A DNA stretch of 64,000 nt, from contig JAKJHU010000034.1 in assembly GCA_022316685.1 (NCBI GenBank), positions 1,612,001-1,676,000 of the forward strand, in the 5' to 3' direction. Below the pieces are notes generated by a model. That model made no database searches and was not told the DNA's origin. It worked only from the letters and a program-made list of their open reading frames with translations. The translations under genes and the position numbers were made by a program. Origin of the DNA: Progne subis subis. Its lineage: Eukaryota > Chordata > Aves > Passeriformes > Hirundinidae. Numbering within the stretch: the stretch's first letter is position 1; each line of letters opens with the position of its first letter. Positions 12,401 to 23,432 of the stretch are shown here, one piece after another.

Positions 12401-13284
12401 GCCATACCTCAAGAAAGGTATTAAATTTGGTGGTGGTAGATCCTTAGAACTTTAATTTGTTTTGTTCTTTAACAAATGTTTCTTTTAAATGCTTTCTTTC
12501 AGACAAGGGGCCTGTTACCAGCCTCCTCCCTTCTCAGGTAAACCATTCCCCAGTGATAAACCACCTCCTTTTAGGAAAGAAGATGAAATTGAATAACAAG
12601 TCTCTCAAAAATGCTGTTATTCACATCCCAAGCCATGCTACAGGGAAGATGTCTCCCATTCCCCAAGAAGATCTTAAAACAAAACTGAACTCTCCATGGC
12701 GCACTCACATACGAGTTCATCGGAAGAACATTGCTAGGGCCAAAGGCCAGCTGGGCTACGGGGATACCGTGGGGCTAATAGATGAGCAGAGTGAGGGCTG
12801 TAAAACTAATAGTCCTGGTGCAAAGGAGGAGAATTCCAAGCATTCTGACTTTGGAGAAAGAGAAGAAGGTGATTTGGATGACAGGACTACCAGGAAAGCT
12901 GACCAGCAGTCGTCTGAGCCAGACTCTACAGACAGCGGTACAAACATGTCTGTGGTTCAGCTAAAACTGGAAGCACTGGAACTCACCTCAGATACCCAAA
13001 ATGATGTGGAACCAACATCCCATCAGCCCAGCCAGCCACGTTTATCAGAGTCTTCCACTTCAGCCAGAGACAGTGGAAACCTGGCTAAATCGCCCCAGCC
13101 TGGGAACCCAAAGCCACAAGTCTTCAATCCTTTTCCCAGTGTCAAGCCTCTTCGAAAGTCAGCTACAGCCAGGAATTTAGGGCTATATGGCCCCACTGAA
13201 AGAACACCAACCGTGCACTTCCCACAAATGAGCAGAAGTTTCAATAAATCTACCACTGGCAACAGTGGGACCAGGAAACGATGA
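235..13284 (+). CDS. TBC1D30: TBC1D30, 3' half of the coding region (exons spliced, 5' part missing)
   Basis: Six exons (235-403, 3330-3435, 8633-8745, 8916-9055, 10731-10937, 12503-13284) join in frame with GT-AG introns and give the C-terminal 504 residues, ending at TGA 13282-13284. Residues 1 to about 55 are the end of the TBC (Rab-GAP) domain, including TNVFTMQWFLTLFATCLPNH and KIWDSVFFEGSEIILRVALA. A conserved linker, a coiled-coil-like basic/Gln-rich segment (about 218-238) and a long Ser/Pro-rich tail ending SRSFNKSTTGNSGTRKR follow. The family is known to stimulate GTP hydrolysis by Rab8-class GTPases and to restrain primary cilium formation. The catalytic Arg and Gln fingers of the TBC domain lie upstream and are not visible here. 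No frameshift or internal stop is seen, so the gene looks intact. The identification rests on recalled similarity to the human protein across all six exons and on the WIF1 neighbour. Confidence 0.96.
404..3329 (+). other. TBC1D30 intron
   Basis: AT-rich intron of about 2.9 kb with canonical GTAAGT at the 5' end and AG at 3328-3329. The only distinct structure is the G/T-rich tract at 2093-2281. The short open frames here have no coding character that I recognise. Confidence 0.9.
2093..2281 (+). repeat. G/T-rich low-complexity tract
   Basis: About 190 bases of nearly pure T and G, built from TTTTG, TTTGG and GGGGG units and ending in a run of more than 20 T. Three overlapping frames stay open only because T/G triplets contain few stops. 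The G runs are on the coding strand of TBC1D30, so the nascent RNA would be G/U-rich. Confidence 0.9.
3330..3435 (+). CDS. TBC1D30: TBC1D30 exon
   Basis: 106-bp exon between AG at 3328-3329 and GTGAGT at 3436. Its first base completes the split Glu, then QIECCETADEFYSTMGKLTQ is read. It ends in phase 0 after NELMQ. It is too short to stand out as an open frame and was found by splice sites and similarity. The sequence directly follows the TBC domain in the family. Confidence 0.95.
5307..5354 (+). repeat. Two-copy tandem duplication, 24-bp period
   Basis: AAGGATTAGTATCCTACTG and AAAGGATTAATATCCCACTC lie head to tail with a few differences between copies. This is a minor, old local duplication in a TBC1D30 intron. 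Confidence 0.7.
6860..6985 (+). mobile_element. Possible non-LTR retrotransposon (LINE) ORF2 C-terminal relic
   Basis: The + strand translation contains FTSRITSIWNKLPEKDNDIK followed by SRNKFQTNLWRQLK. This resembles the short conserved tail found after the reverse transcriptase of CR1/jockey-like LINEs, where a pattern of the kind R-x2-x-x-WN-x-LP is typical. Only this fragment is visible and its ends are not defined. It could also be chance. Confidence 0.4.
8633..8745 (+). CDS. TBC1D30: TBC1D30 exon
   Basis: 113-bp exon after a long pyrimidine tract ending CCCCCTAG, with donor GTAAGT at 8746. It reads TVYSMAQFPFPQLAELREKY and then TYNITPFPAAVKSTSFS. It ends with two bases of a Gly codon. 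The Phe/Pro-rich segment is a conserved block of the protein. Confidence 0.95.
8916..9055 (+). CDS. TBC1D30: TBC1D30 exon with acidic stretch
   Basis: 140-bp exon after TGTTTTGGCAG, with donor GTAAAG at 9056. It reads RLGRTRDSDEENDLDDEDSI and then ANAIGCLGPLSGFLAPELQK. The acidic cluster and the GCLGPLSGFLAPELQKYQKQ block are recognisable in vertebrate TBC1D30. It is separated from the previous exon by a short intron of 170 bp. It ends one base into a codon. Confidence 0.95.
9056..10730 (+). other. TBC1D30 intron
   Basis: Intron of about 1.7 kb with donor GTAAAG and acceptor CCTCCTTCTACAG. It holds a small direct repeat at 10221-10253 (ATCCTGGAATAT twice, 18-bp period). I see nothing else that can be supported. 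Confidence 0.9.
10731..10937 (+). CDS. TBC1D30: TBC1D30 exon, coiled-coil/basic segment
   Basis: 207-bp exon, phase 1 at both ends, with donor GTAACA at 10938. It encodes NEEQSLGSSNIAELSPGAID, a FNSMMMERMTTDINALKKQY segment and then SRIKKKQQQQVHHVYIRA. The Met-rich, heptad-like stretch and the Lys/Gln run suggest a short coiled coil. The symmetric phase means that 3n-length exons can be added next to it without a frameshift (see 11130-11186). Confidence 0.96.
11130..11186 (+). CDS. TBC1D30: Probable alternative cassette exon of TBC1D30 (57 bp)
   Basis: A strong acceptor (TTTTTTCTTCTTTTGTCAG ending at 11129) is followed by 57 bases that stay open in the phase set by the upstream exon. They end at a weak donor, GTATTT, at 11187. 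Splicing from 10937 gives IRA-GSEDDDPGVFLGPRDQLNN, and the final G then joins the next exon to give DKGP. Skipping gives IRA-DKGP. Entry and exit phases are both 1 and the length is 19 codons, so inclusion or skipping both keep frame. The acidic SEDDD composition looks protein-like. I do not know whether this exon is annotated in other species. The call is inference from splice signals and phase. Confidence 0.6.
11187..12502 (+). other. TBC1D30 intron before the last exon
   Basis: About 1.3 kb, or about 1.6 kb from 10938 if the cassette exon is skipped. The acceptor is AATGCTTTCTTTCAG. I see no repeats or genes beyond short A/T runs. Confidence 0.85.
12503..13284 (+). CDS. TBC1D30: TBC1D30 terminal coding exon
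   Basis: 782-bp coding part of the last exon, giving residues 246-504 of the visible protein and the TGA at 13282-13284. Conserved blocks are PVINHLLLGKKMKLNNKS, LKTKLNSPWRTHIRVHRKN, GDTVGLIDEQ and the C-terminal SVKPLRKSATARNLGLYGP, TERTPTVHFPQMSRSF. The middle part (about residues 330-430) is Ser/Glu/Pro-rich, probably disordered and poorly conserved. There is no signal peptide or membrane segment, as expected for a cytosolic regulator. Confidence 0.97.
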
Positions 13285-13525
13285 TGTGCTGCCTGATACT
13301 TACTGTTTCTGACATCAACAAATGAATTTGTATTGCCTTTTTTTTAATGTGTGCATGTGTATGTGTGTCCCAAAGCATTTCTAATTGCTAATTAAGTAAC
13401 AGGGACAAAAGTGATTACCAGATATATAAATATGTCTTTGAAAATTGTACTTCTGTGTTGTTATGGGATAGGTTAGTGAAGATGCACTCTGGCACCCTAT
13501 TGTTAATTCCGATAGTCCTGTGTAA

Positions 13526-13531
13526 AATAAA
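13526..13531 (+). terminator. Candidate proximal poly(A) signal AATAAA
   Basis: Lies 242 bases after the TBC1D30 stop codon, in GTAAAATAAATATTAATTT. It would give a short 3' UTR. Confidence 0.45.
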
Positions 13532-15058
13532 TATTAATTTGCAATGTGAAGCATACTGTTTCTTAAAGTCTAACTCAGACATTAAATCACCAGCTGCCTT
13601 TAACCCCTCAGCCCCCCATGGCTGCTTCCTGTCTTTCTGAGCTTGAAGGACAAATTGTCCAGTGCAGCAGACAGGCATAACAGTTTTTGTGACTGTTAAG
13701 CAGCTTCCCCATCCAACCTCATCATCACACTCCGGGAGTAGCTGGAGAAGCCACAACTTACCGAAGCACAAGCAGCTCTAGCAATCAAAAGAGTCACTTT
13801 GTGACATCTGGCTTGAGATACTCTTGAACAATATTTTCTGCTTCTCTTCCCACAGCAATTCTCTGCTGATACTATTTTTAATATAAACCTAAACATTAAG
13901 CATGAGAACAGGAGATATAATTCCATCCACAACATAGGTTTGCTCCTTCCCTTACTTGTGTGCATACATACATTTCTGTTACTGCTGGAGAGTTGCAGCA
14001 CTAGGTATAACTATTTGTATAATTGTATGATTATTATTCCGATGCATCTTGGCTTCAATGGATTTAAAAGCTATTATCTAGATTAGACTTATAGTTAAAT
14101 AATATTTGACAGCTTAGCAGTAGGTAAAATATATGAATGTTCCAAAGTAGTTTAGGGGTTTAAATTCTATAAATAGAGTGATTAGATACTTAGAGTGCCA
14201 CTTCCCATTAAAAGCCAACACATCAGCCACTATGTTAGTGGGATGTGCCCTTGGGCTTCCATGTCTTGGTTCCTCTTTGGTGTGAAAGAAAGTGATAAAC
14301 TGAGTTTTTATTTCCAAATCAAAAAGCAGAGCTGATAAATACCATAAGACAAGTATTTATATATAACAGAGACAGACAGAGAAACTAAACATAGATAATT
14401 CAAGTTCAGGATTGCAAAATCAAGTACTCAAACTCCAAGAAATTCAGGTTGCTCTTAAATCATTGCAGCTCTGTCAAATGGTATGTACCGACTGTGATTC
14501 ATTACCTTGATTCAGTTTCCTGTGGCATGAAAGGGCCAATATTTTAAATTGCAGTAATGATGAATCAGCACCATTGTATGTAATATCTTACTTGCTTTTA
14601 AAATTTCTTTGTTAAATTTGCAAATTAATATATCATTGTCTGTTAATGTATTCCATAACCTGTGATATGTGACACCAGTTTCACTATATACCATAACTTA
14701 TAAGCTGTACAATATACTCTGTCCATTGTTGTAGGAACAGTTTTATTTTGCTGTTGTTTCATATGAATGTATGCATATAAAATAGTATACAAGTATGAAC
14801 ACTATAAATATAAAACAGATGTAGATCAGATCTTGCCCTGCCTTATTTCCAGATGATAGTAGTATTGTCACTAATGATTACTTGCAGCACTAAGTAAATT
14901 TAAAATAATGTAGAATTTAGTCACTTATTATGGACTGTATGTGAATTGGTTTTGCACTGAATTAGAAGAAATGGACTTCTCAAAAATTTTCCTCTGAATC
15001 ATCTTCCCCAGTTTTTCTTAACTTCAGTGTATCATGCGGCTGTATGCTGAACCCATAC

Positions 15059-15064
15059 AAATAA
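15059..15064 (+). terminator. Candidate distal poly(A) signal AATAAA
   Basis: Lies in CCATACAAATAAAAGGACTG, with a T/G-containing stretch some 40 bases downstream. It fits a long 3' UTR of about 1.8 kb. Confidence 0.45.
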
Positions 15065-15089
15065 AAGGACTGTCAGTCTGCAAAACCTG

Positions 15090-18000
15090 CTAAAATGGTC
15101 CAAGTATGTGCATGAATTTTCAACATTTTATGCAGTAAGCAGTGGGAAATCAGTAAATTATGCATGGATGTAGGTCTGGGGAGAGAACAACAGATTCTAA
15201 TGATTCAGAACAAATAATAATTTACAAGTGTGCACTCAGGTCTTGGACTATTAGGACTGAGATGAAGGAACCACAGCTACTCAGTGCATTAGTTTGATGA
15301 TGCTTGCTGCAGGAAATCTCCTTAAAGTACTACTTGATGAGAAAATAGAACGTTGTGTTAGCTACCTCAAAGGTACATTTCTGAACCTCAAAGGATATTC
15401 ATCCTCTACCTGAAATACTGTTGGAACATGCAGCAAAAGCAACTTCATTGCTTAGTGCTGAGACAGAACATTAAGATGAGGTCCAGAGAACTGGGGAACT
15501 CCAGCGAAGTTTCCCACTATTTTTTGTAAAAGAATGCCTAGAGCAAATGAGGTCTAGTGAATGAAGCAAGCTGTGCTTGGAAGAGTGGCATTGCGGCACT
15601 GAGGGTGCTGGGAAGTATGATGGCGGCAGTCTGCTCTGTAAACGTTTTGTTCTTCTTGAGCCTTCTTGTTCTAATGCTCCCTTCCATGTGACCAAATGAC
15701 ATTTCTGTTTGTTGGGGTTTTTTAAAATTCCTTGAGTATTTTTTTTGTTTTGTTTTGTTTGGTTGGTTTTTTTTTGAGAAAGGATTTTAATAGCATCCTG
15801 TTGACTTTTACTTCTGAGCATGTGTTTCACCATCATCAAATGAAAGCTCTCAAAGGACAGGCATTTGATTCCATTTTGCGGACACTTGCAGTTCTGCAAG
15901 GTGCACAGCTATTCAGACATTATTTAAAATTGTCTGTGTTTTGGGGGTAAAAATAGCAGGCTGTAGAGATAAGTTTTTCAGAATTGCTGTCAGCAAGAAT
16001 TGATTTCATCCACAACTGCAGCTATAGTGCAGAATTGATTTTGTGTACCTCACAAAAATCCTACCTCCATTCTGAACAACCTTAGTGGTCGCTAGAAAGT
16101 TAACAAAACATTATTTCATACAAAAGTAAAATGCAGCCCTTTACATTGGTATATCTATTTCAGGTAAAAGCTCATTTTCAAAATTCAAGACTTAAAATCT
16201 GTATCAAACTTTCATAAAATCTATTTTAAACCGTGTGAAATTTTTCATAGAGAAATAAGGTGAGTAGTTTCACTGTACTGTAGTTTTCCTTGATCTTCTT
16301 TGCAAGGAGTTATCTTGCGCCCATCCATGGGCAGTAATAGCATCTGGCTGAGTGGCAGGGAGCCAGTAGCACCTGACACCAGCTCCAGTGAAGTATGAAG
16401 ATATAGAAAACTCATCCAAATGCATCCCTATCCTAGTCAACGCTTTGTTTGCTCCAGTTATATGTGTTTTTTATTGGTGGAAGATTCATTCAAGGCAGAG
16501 GGTTCTCATGGAAGCCTGCCAGTGATTTGAGATGCCAGACAAGCACCCTCAGGCTGTGTGCCATTCCCCAGCAGGGACTGGTGAGGTGACTGGTTTCTCA
16601 GGAAGCCAGAAGCTGTCGGACACCTTTGAACACCTCTGTGTTAACAGCGTTCTTTGGAAGGTGTGCTCCTTCATGGGAGTGGTGAATCCAGCACACTGCA
16701 GGAAGATCCACGTGTGAAGGGTCTCTTCTGCACACCCTTTTCCCACTGGAGAGCCCTCAGGGCTTACACCAGCCAACAGGTATTTGACACAGTTTAGGAC
16801 CTAGAAGTGGTTTACAGTGTCAGAGCATGCTCAGGCCCAGACTCCCCCAGCTTGCAGGATGCCATTTCAGCTGTGCTTGGTCCTACAAGCAGCACACAGC
16901 ACTTACTGGCTCACCGCAGGTTTAAAAAGAACCACAGATGTTTCCAAGCCTTTTTCTGATAAAACTGTATCAAACCACACTGGTTCACCACAAATAAGCA
17001 GGCAGGCATGGTGGTGGCAACGCAGGCAATGCACATGGGCAGAGAGGTTGGGAGGATGGAAGGAACAACTTAGCCAGTAAAAGGTACAAGAAGTTTTGAG
17101 GGAAAGCAAACTCCTTGGTGCCTGTGTGGCTTTTTAGGTTTTCTGGTTGAAAACAACAAATCCATGACATGCTGCTTCCTGCCCATCCTTCCTGTGTTCA
17201 AAGTGATGCCTGGTGCCAGCAAGCTGCACATCCTGCGATGGTGTTGTCCACCCACTTGGTAGCTCGGTGGCTGCTCCTGCCCTGGCAGGAGCCAGCCCTG
17301 GCAGAAGGGAGATGCCAGTGGAGAGCCCTCTGATGGGGTTCACCATGGCTCGCTTCATACTGAGCCATCTAAAAGGGTCTCCTCTCATGGATGTGTGTAG
17401 TTTTTTGTTCTCACTTGTTGGTTTTCTGATGTTTTGTATTTGTTGGTGTCACGGGGTAATTTTTTGATCCTTTCCTCATTTTTTGAATACTACATCATGA
17501 AAGACAGGTGCTTCCTGCATTTCAGGACTTTATAGTTCTGCAACTATTCCTCTCTGTTTGGCTTGTATTTTGCCTCTGTGAACTCCCAACCCTTGCTTGT
17601 ATTCACTGTCTGGGTGTTTGATGAGAGTTTTCAGGAAGATAAGGGTAACCATGCTGGTTGGTTTAGCCCAGTGTCTTTTCTCTGACAGCTAATGAATGGA
17701 AACGGCCAAGGATTGAGTCTTGTGGAAACGGCACATCCAGAGACAGCCTTCCCTCGGTGCAGTCATCTGATTTTGTCTGGCTTGAGCACGTGACGCAGGG
17801 GTGATCTGGATGGCTGGGCAGGTGGCTCATCCACAGCGGTGTGCTGACCTGCGCAGCTGTGTGCACAGCAGGGACCACAAATAGAGGCTCGTAAGCAAAA
17901 TTTCCTCCTTCACATGAAAAGAGTAACAATAATAGAGACATGGCCAAGAATGAAAAGAAAAATAAACACCACAAAATGTGAGCCTGAAGCAGCAGCTGTT

Positions 18001-20264
18001 GTGGTGGCTGCTGCTGCGTGCCAGATTGAGTCTGTGGGCTCCACTGGAGCTTCCAGCCTTATGGTGATTCCTCCCTTTGAGGGTGACTGGCCTCCCCTTG
18101 CCGGGGAGATGCCAGGGAACTTAGCTGGAGCGATCTTCCAAAGGGGCAGAAGGTGGGAATGGACTGAAAATCCTCACAGGCCCTCAGAGGGTCAGACATG
18201 GCTGAAAACCCCAGATCCAGTGCAACCCACAGCCTGTGCAGGGATGAAGGGCTCATGGGCAGCAGTTCCCTTTTTCAGTCTCTTTTGGGCACAAACAGTG
18301 GCGTTGCTCTGCTCCCGCTCGCTGTCCATGATGGCTCCTCCACCTTGCTCTCCCTTCCTAATGGCTCCAGCGGCTTCTCCAGATGACACACGGGTACAAA
18401 CCCAGAGTGAAGGGTGGGTGCCAGACCATGCAGACACACAAGGGCAGTTGTGGAAGGAAGATGTTTGGCCAGCAAGAAGGAAATAACTTTATTCTTAGGA
18501 AAATAGAAAATGTCTCTAGCAACCACCCAGCACAGGCATAGGAGTCCAATGTCAAGACTTTGAGAGGCCAGAGATTTACAGCTTAGCAGCAACCAGTCAC
18601 AGGTGCTCAGGGAGAGGAGAGCTGAGTGGAATCTTACAAGGTATGAACTTGTAGTTCCAGGCACCAAAAAGTGTCAGAAATTTTACTTATTTCCCCCCTA
18701 ACTGTGACTTAAAATTGCAGCTTCTCTTACTCTTCTAATGACATCTCTTAATGAAGCTTGTTTGTTTGTTTGTTTGTTTGTTTGTTTGTTTGTTTGTTTG
18801 GGGTTTTTTAAAATAAATATGGGTCTATTGCTCTGTTTTATCTGCATCAAAGTACAGACCTGATCTTCTGGTTGTTCTAACGCTGCTAGTCACTTACATT
18901 AGGCATAGATAGTGCCCTTTTGAACTCCAAATTACTGTGTATGATAATTTTTGTACTGTTTCCCCTGCACTAGTAAACTTTTCACCCAGTTGCAACAATA
19001 CTGTTCGGTGCCTGGCCTCCAGTGCTCTTGGAGAAGAGGCCTTTCTCCAGAGGGAACAAAAGGACTATTGTCTGCTTGGTAGAGGGCCAGGTGATTTGAT
19101 GTTGCTAGACACATTCTCTATCCCCACTAGCCAGCGCTGAGTCACTAATTTCCGTCCAGACTGGGAAGTGTTCGTTCCGTGAAGTGTCTGCTGCTGAACA
19201 GGCACTTCTCCTGCCATAGTGTGAGAGGCAAATTGGGCCACACTGCTGCTGAACCTCCAGGCTGGTGTGACAGACAGAGTTGGGGAGGATTTCACTATTG
19301 CAGTTGGGAAGACATGATAGCATCTTCTGTAAAAGTGCTACAGTATCTGGCCACAGAGATGCAATACTGCTGCTAGAGGTTAGACCGGGCTTGCAGCTGC
19401 ACCACCAGTGGGTCAGCGATGTGTGCTCTGGCTCAGTCTGCACGGTGGCTTTCTGTGTACACATCCATTCGAGGTGATCGTCTAGGCATGGTCACTAGAT
19501 GCCACTGGTGCTCCATGCAAACACAGCTGCTGCAATTCCTGTGAAAGGAAATACACCATAGCTTAGTGTTTCCAATTTTTATTCATTTTCGATCAGATGT
19601 GAAGTAATTTCCAGTCTGTTCACCTTTGATTTTACATTGCAACCTCTCTGCTCTATTTGACTCCTCTTAGTAAGCTTGCTAATCTTGCACAGTGATCCCA
19701 AAGCACAGAGACATCCTAACAGCATCTTTGGAAGCAGTGCCCATAGCAAGACTCTAAAATGGTGTAAAGGCTTTCTCAGTCAGAGGTATAATAAATATTC
19801 TCTTTGGTGAATGAGCCATCAAAAAAAATTGCAGTTGCAGGCAGGTGAAGGAAGCATGCTGGATTCACTCAGTGCCTTGTTGAAACTTGTTTTGTGAGTG
19901 CATCAGCAACGAAAACCAGTTCCTGCCAGTCACAAATCAGCTGAAGCATTTTATCAAAAATACTGGAGTTGAGCTGTTCCAAAGGCTGAAAGAAAAAATC
20001 CCACCTTTTTATCAAACTTTTCTAAAAAATATCCACAACAAAATATAGCTGAACTGATAAACTCCCCTCAGATACTTATTAGATTCCTGCCCTGCTCTGG
20101 AGGGCTTACTGCTCAACCTATGAGTGATTTAAACTTCTGGAGCTTGAAAAAAACCCACATTCAGGTCTCCAGATGTGGATCTTGTGCCTTGAAGAACTGC
20201 TTGCCTTCGCTGAGAATGGGAATTTGAAGTTTACATGCCAGTTATCAGCAATCAGTACTGACTC
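15090..20264. other. Intergenic, no recognisable gene
   Basis: About 5.2 kb between the TBC1D30 3' UTR and the first clear CR1 element. Composition rises in GC from about 16.5 to 19.5 kb, which leaves several open frames of 100-190 codons on both strands (for example 17914-18486 +). None shows a domain, a credible splice context or similarity that I recognise. Apart from the (TTTG)n tract I identify nothing here. Confidence 0.7.
18758..18800 (+). repeat. (TTTG)n microsatellite
   Basis: Ten uninterrupted TTTG units plus a partial unit, followed by GGGTTTTTTAAAATAAA. Confidence 0.95.
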
Positions 20265-21000
20265 CAAGTGGGCCCATGGGAATCTCGTGAGGTTTAACAA
20301 GGCCAAGTGCAAGGTGCTGCACCTGGGTCGGGGCAAACCCTGGTATCAGCACAGGCTGGGGATGAACAGATCAGAGCAGCCCTGCTGAGAAGGACTTCGG
20401 GTGCCGGTGGAGGAGAGGCTGGACATGACCCAGCCATGGGCACTCACAGCACAGAGAGCCAAACGTGTCCTGGGCTGCACCCAAAGCAGCGTGGCCAGCA
20501 GGGCCAGGGAGGGGATTCTGCCCCTCTGCCCTGCTCTGGTGACACTCCACCTGGAATGCTGCATCCAGCTCTGGGGTCCCCAGGAAAGATGAGGACCTGT
20601 TGGAGCAAGTCTAGAGCAGTGCCCCAAGGGTGGAGTGGAGCACCCCTCTATGAAGACAGCCTGAGAGATCTGGGGTTGTTCAGCCTGGAGAAGGATGTCG
20701 AGAGGCCTTCTAGAAACCTCCTAGTACCTAAAGAGGCGTTATAAGAAAAATGGGGACAACATTCTTAGCAGAGCCTATGGTGATAGGATAAGACAAGGGG
20801 GATGGTAAACTAGAAGAAGATAATAAAACACTGGCACAGGTTGGCCAGAGAGGTGTGGATGGCCAACCCTGAAAACACTCGAGGTTAGGCTGGATGGGGC
20901 CCTGAGCAACCTGGTCTATTTGAAGCTGCCCCTGCTCATTGCAGGGGTTGGGCTAGATGGCCTTCAACAGCCCCTTCCAAACCAAACCACTGTATGATTT
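20265..21000 (+). mobile_element. CR1 LINE, 5'-truncated, 3' end intact
   Basis: The sequence carries the typical CR1 order: GGTTTAACAAGGCCAAGTGC and AAGGTGCTGCACCTGGGTCG, then TGCATCCAGCTCTGGGGTCC, TTGTTCAGCCTGGAGAAGGA, and the 3' end GGGCTAGATGGCCTTCAACA with CCCCTTCCAAACCAAACCAC. CR1 is the dominant LINE of birds. The copy starts within the ORF2 3' region and has point mutations and small gaps, so it cannot encode a working protein. It has no poly(A) tail, as is normal for CR1. Confidence 0.93.
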
Positions 21001-23104
21001 ACATGGTGGCTTTTCAGGTATACGCATGATCTAGACACAGTCACTTTCAGCATCCTGTGTCATGCAAATTTAGATGAGTCTTAGATTTGCAATTCTATTT
21101 TTCATCAGCTTGCCCTGCAAATTATTGTGACCAGACACATGCAGCAACACAGAGGCTCAACACAGCCTCACTGAATGTGCACCAGACAGTTTACTGCCGG
21201 GGAAAAGCATCAGCTGAATGCAGGTCACTTGAAAAACAAGCATCCTATATCCATTAAAGGTCTTAGGCTCCTAAAGCAGGACCAAGAAGTTACTAAGATG
21301 CTTAAAAAGAAGCACAGCCCCTTACCTAGCTACTGCACAGCAACAGTGGCCTTCGGTGCTCTGTAAAACTTCCATTTGGCTTCAGCACTTACAGAGCACC
21401 TAGAATTCTGCCTTTGCTTATGTCACCTCTGTCTCCCTCAGCTAATTCACATGAGAGCAATCCAATGAAGCTGAAAAACAGACTCTGGTTACCTCTGAGA
21501 TTGGTCTGGTACTCCTAGAGCTCCCCCTTGCCTTTTGATAATGAAATTCAGCACAGGGCAGATCTTGATGTGTTTGAGCAGAGCCAGAAGCAGACTGATT
21601 TGGGGCATTAAATCAGGATGTGACTAAAGAGATTGTAGTAATTTCTAGATCAGAACAAGTCTGATTAGTTCAGCAGTGTCTGGAGAAGTTCAGCAATTAT
21701 TTGCTTTAATTTCCATTTCAAGATATAGTTCAAAGAAAGGTATTACTTTTATCTCAGAATTAGTTTTTCTCTTGTACAGGCAGTGATGCCCATGACCAGA
21801 AGCCTTGAGCCTGGACAGGTCTAACCAGTGGTTCCCCTGATGAACAAGTGTCTTTACTGTTGAGTATATCAAGTTTTAGAGTACATGGGGGCATGTTCTG
21901 TGGCTCCTGTTGAGGCGGCAACACCTTGACAAAGTTGAGTTCCAGATGCAAGAACATGGCTCTGTGCCATCTACACAGGATGGATGGGTTTAATCCTGTG
22001 GGCTGTGGCTTGACAAGGGTGAAAGGGGAGGAAGGCATTGACCTATCTGAAGTTGCAGACAATAGCCTTGTTTAAAAAATAACTGTAGCTGGGTCTTTGC
22101 ATCCACTGGAAAGGCTGCAAATAATGATGTGTATGAAAGCTCTGTCCTAGAGTTCTGACCTCTCATATGGATGAAGGAGACTCTGACCCCACCACCTGTG
22201 TGTAGTTAGATTTTTCATTATACAGTAATTATGTAAAAAGAGGATGGAGCCCTGTGCATGGAATTGTCTCAACCTGACCATTTATTTCTGTAGATTAATG
22301 AAAATACAATGAAAGATACCAATGATGTAATTTAAATATAAAATCTATATTGAGGTAACCCACAATAAATCTCCTCTGTCAATTCTCAACTTGCTTTCAT
22401 GCTTCTATTTGCCAGCGAGTACAGAAACAAGACCTGAGCACCTTTGGCTCAGATACCATCTGTACTTTGAGATGAAGTGGCTCTGTATTTTGAATATACA
22501 GTTTTTTGCTTTTTCCTTCAAGGACAGAGAATGCATTAGGCATTTGGCTGTTATATTTGTTAAGTTATAGGTATTACCAGTCTGCATGGTGAGCATTGAC
22601 TGCAATTTAAATAAAGTAGTGGTAAGCCTGCTCTAACCATTCTCCTCTCTGTCAGAAAGTGACAACACCTCGGGCAGCAGGTTGCAGAGAAGCTGAGGGT
22701 CTCTGGTCTCTGGAGGCACATGCAGCACTTGATGATGGGTTAGAGGGGCCAGAGCACTACAAACACTTGCAAGGCTGGTATTTGCTGGAGGTCAGTATCA
22801 CGAAAAATTGAGCTGGAAGCATCCTCTCTGTAATGTAACATCCTTGCTGTAATGAAGCTGTAACTGCACAGTTAGTGCAGGCTGGTGATTGGTTTTTACC
22901 ATGTTCATCTGCCAGCAGGTTACCCTGCAGTACCACTGGTGCTGATACTAACTGTGGGTCCCAGGAGTTGTTGCTGGTCTCCAGGAAAGGACTTATGTCA
23001 TAAACAAATGTTCCAGGTTTGGCTCCTACCTTCCTGAAGTGTCTCCGTGGCACAGGATGGTGCCACCACTGTCAAAGTTGGAGGACTGAAGAATTTATAT
23101 TACA
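21001..23104. other. Intergenic, nothing recognised
   Basis: About 2.1 kb of single-copy-looking sequence between a CR1 and the TTCC array. I see no gene, repeat or RNA structure that can be supported. Confidence 0.7.
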
Positions 23105-23396
23105 TTCCTTCCTTCCTTCCTTCCTTCCTTCCTTCCTTCCTTCCTTCCTTCCTTCCTTCCTTCCTTCCTTCCTTCCTTCCTTCCTTCCTTCCTTCCTTCC
23201 TTCCTTCCTTCCTTCCTTCCTTCCTTCCTTCCTTCCTTCCTTCCTTCCTTCCTTCCTTCCTTCCTTCCTTCCTTCCTTCCTTCCTTCCTTCCTTCCTTCC
23301 TTCCTTCCTTCCTTCCTTCCTTCCTTCCTTCCTTCCTTCCTTCCTTCCTTCCTTCCTTCCTTCCTTCCTTCCTTCCTTCCTTCCTTCCTTCCTTCC
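23105..23396 (+). repeat. (TTCC)73 perfect tetranucleotide array
   Basis: 292 bases of uninterrupted TTCC. It is followed directly by a few CCCT units (23394-23412) and CTGC units (to about 23432). All frames on both strands are open through it (Phe-Leu-Pro-Ser on +, Arg-Lys-Glu-Gly on -), which creates large spurious open frames. It is a pure polypyrimidine/polypurine mirror sequence. Confidence 0.98.
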
Positions 23397-23432
23397 TCCC
23401 TCCCTCCCTCCCGTCTGCCTGCCTGCCTGCCT
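23397..23432 (+). repeat. Compound (CCCT)n/(CTGC)n tail of the TTCC array
   Basis: The TTCC array changes into CCTCCCTCCCTCCC and then CTGCCTGCCTGCCTGCCTC. This is a common pattern of stepwise repeat mutation at the edge of a microsatellite. Confidence 0.85.

Larger units (their letters stand above)
13285..15085 (+). other. TBC1D30: TBC1D30 3' UTR (longest form estimated)
   Basis: AT-rich, repeat-free sequence follows the stop codon directly. Candidate polyadenylation signals AATAAA occur at 13526-13531 (short form) and 15059-15064 (long form). I place the end about 20 bases after the second signal. The UTR has several ATTTA-like motifs. The true cleavage site cannot be decided without transcript data. 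Confidence 0.6.

Noticed and set aside
15471..15899. 142-codon open frame on the - strand
   Set aside because: Contains a Lys/Asn-rich part from a poly(T) stretch. No homologue recognised and no gene context.
17914..18486. 190-codon open frame on the + strand
   Set aside because: No recognisable domain; overlapping frames are open on the other strand too. The GC-richer composition explains the length.
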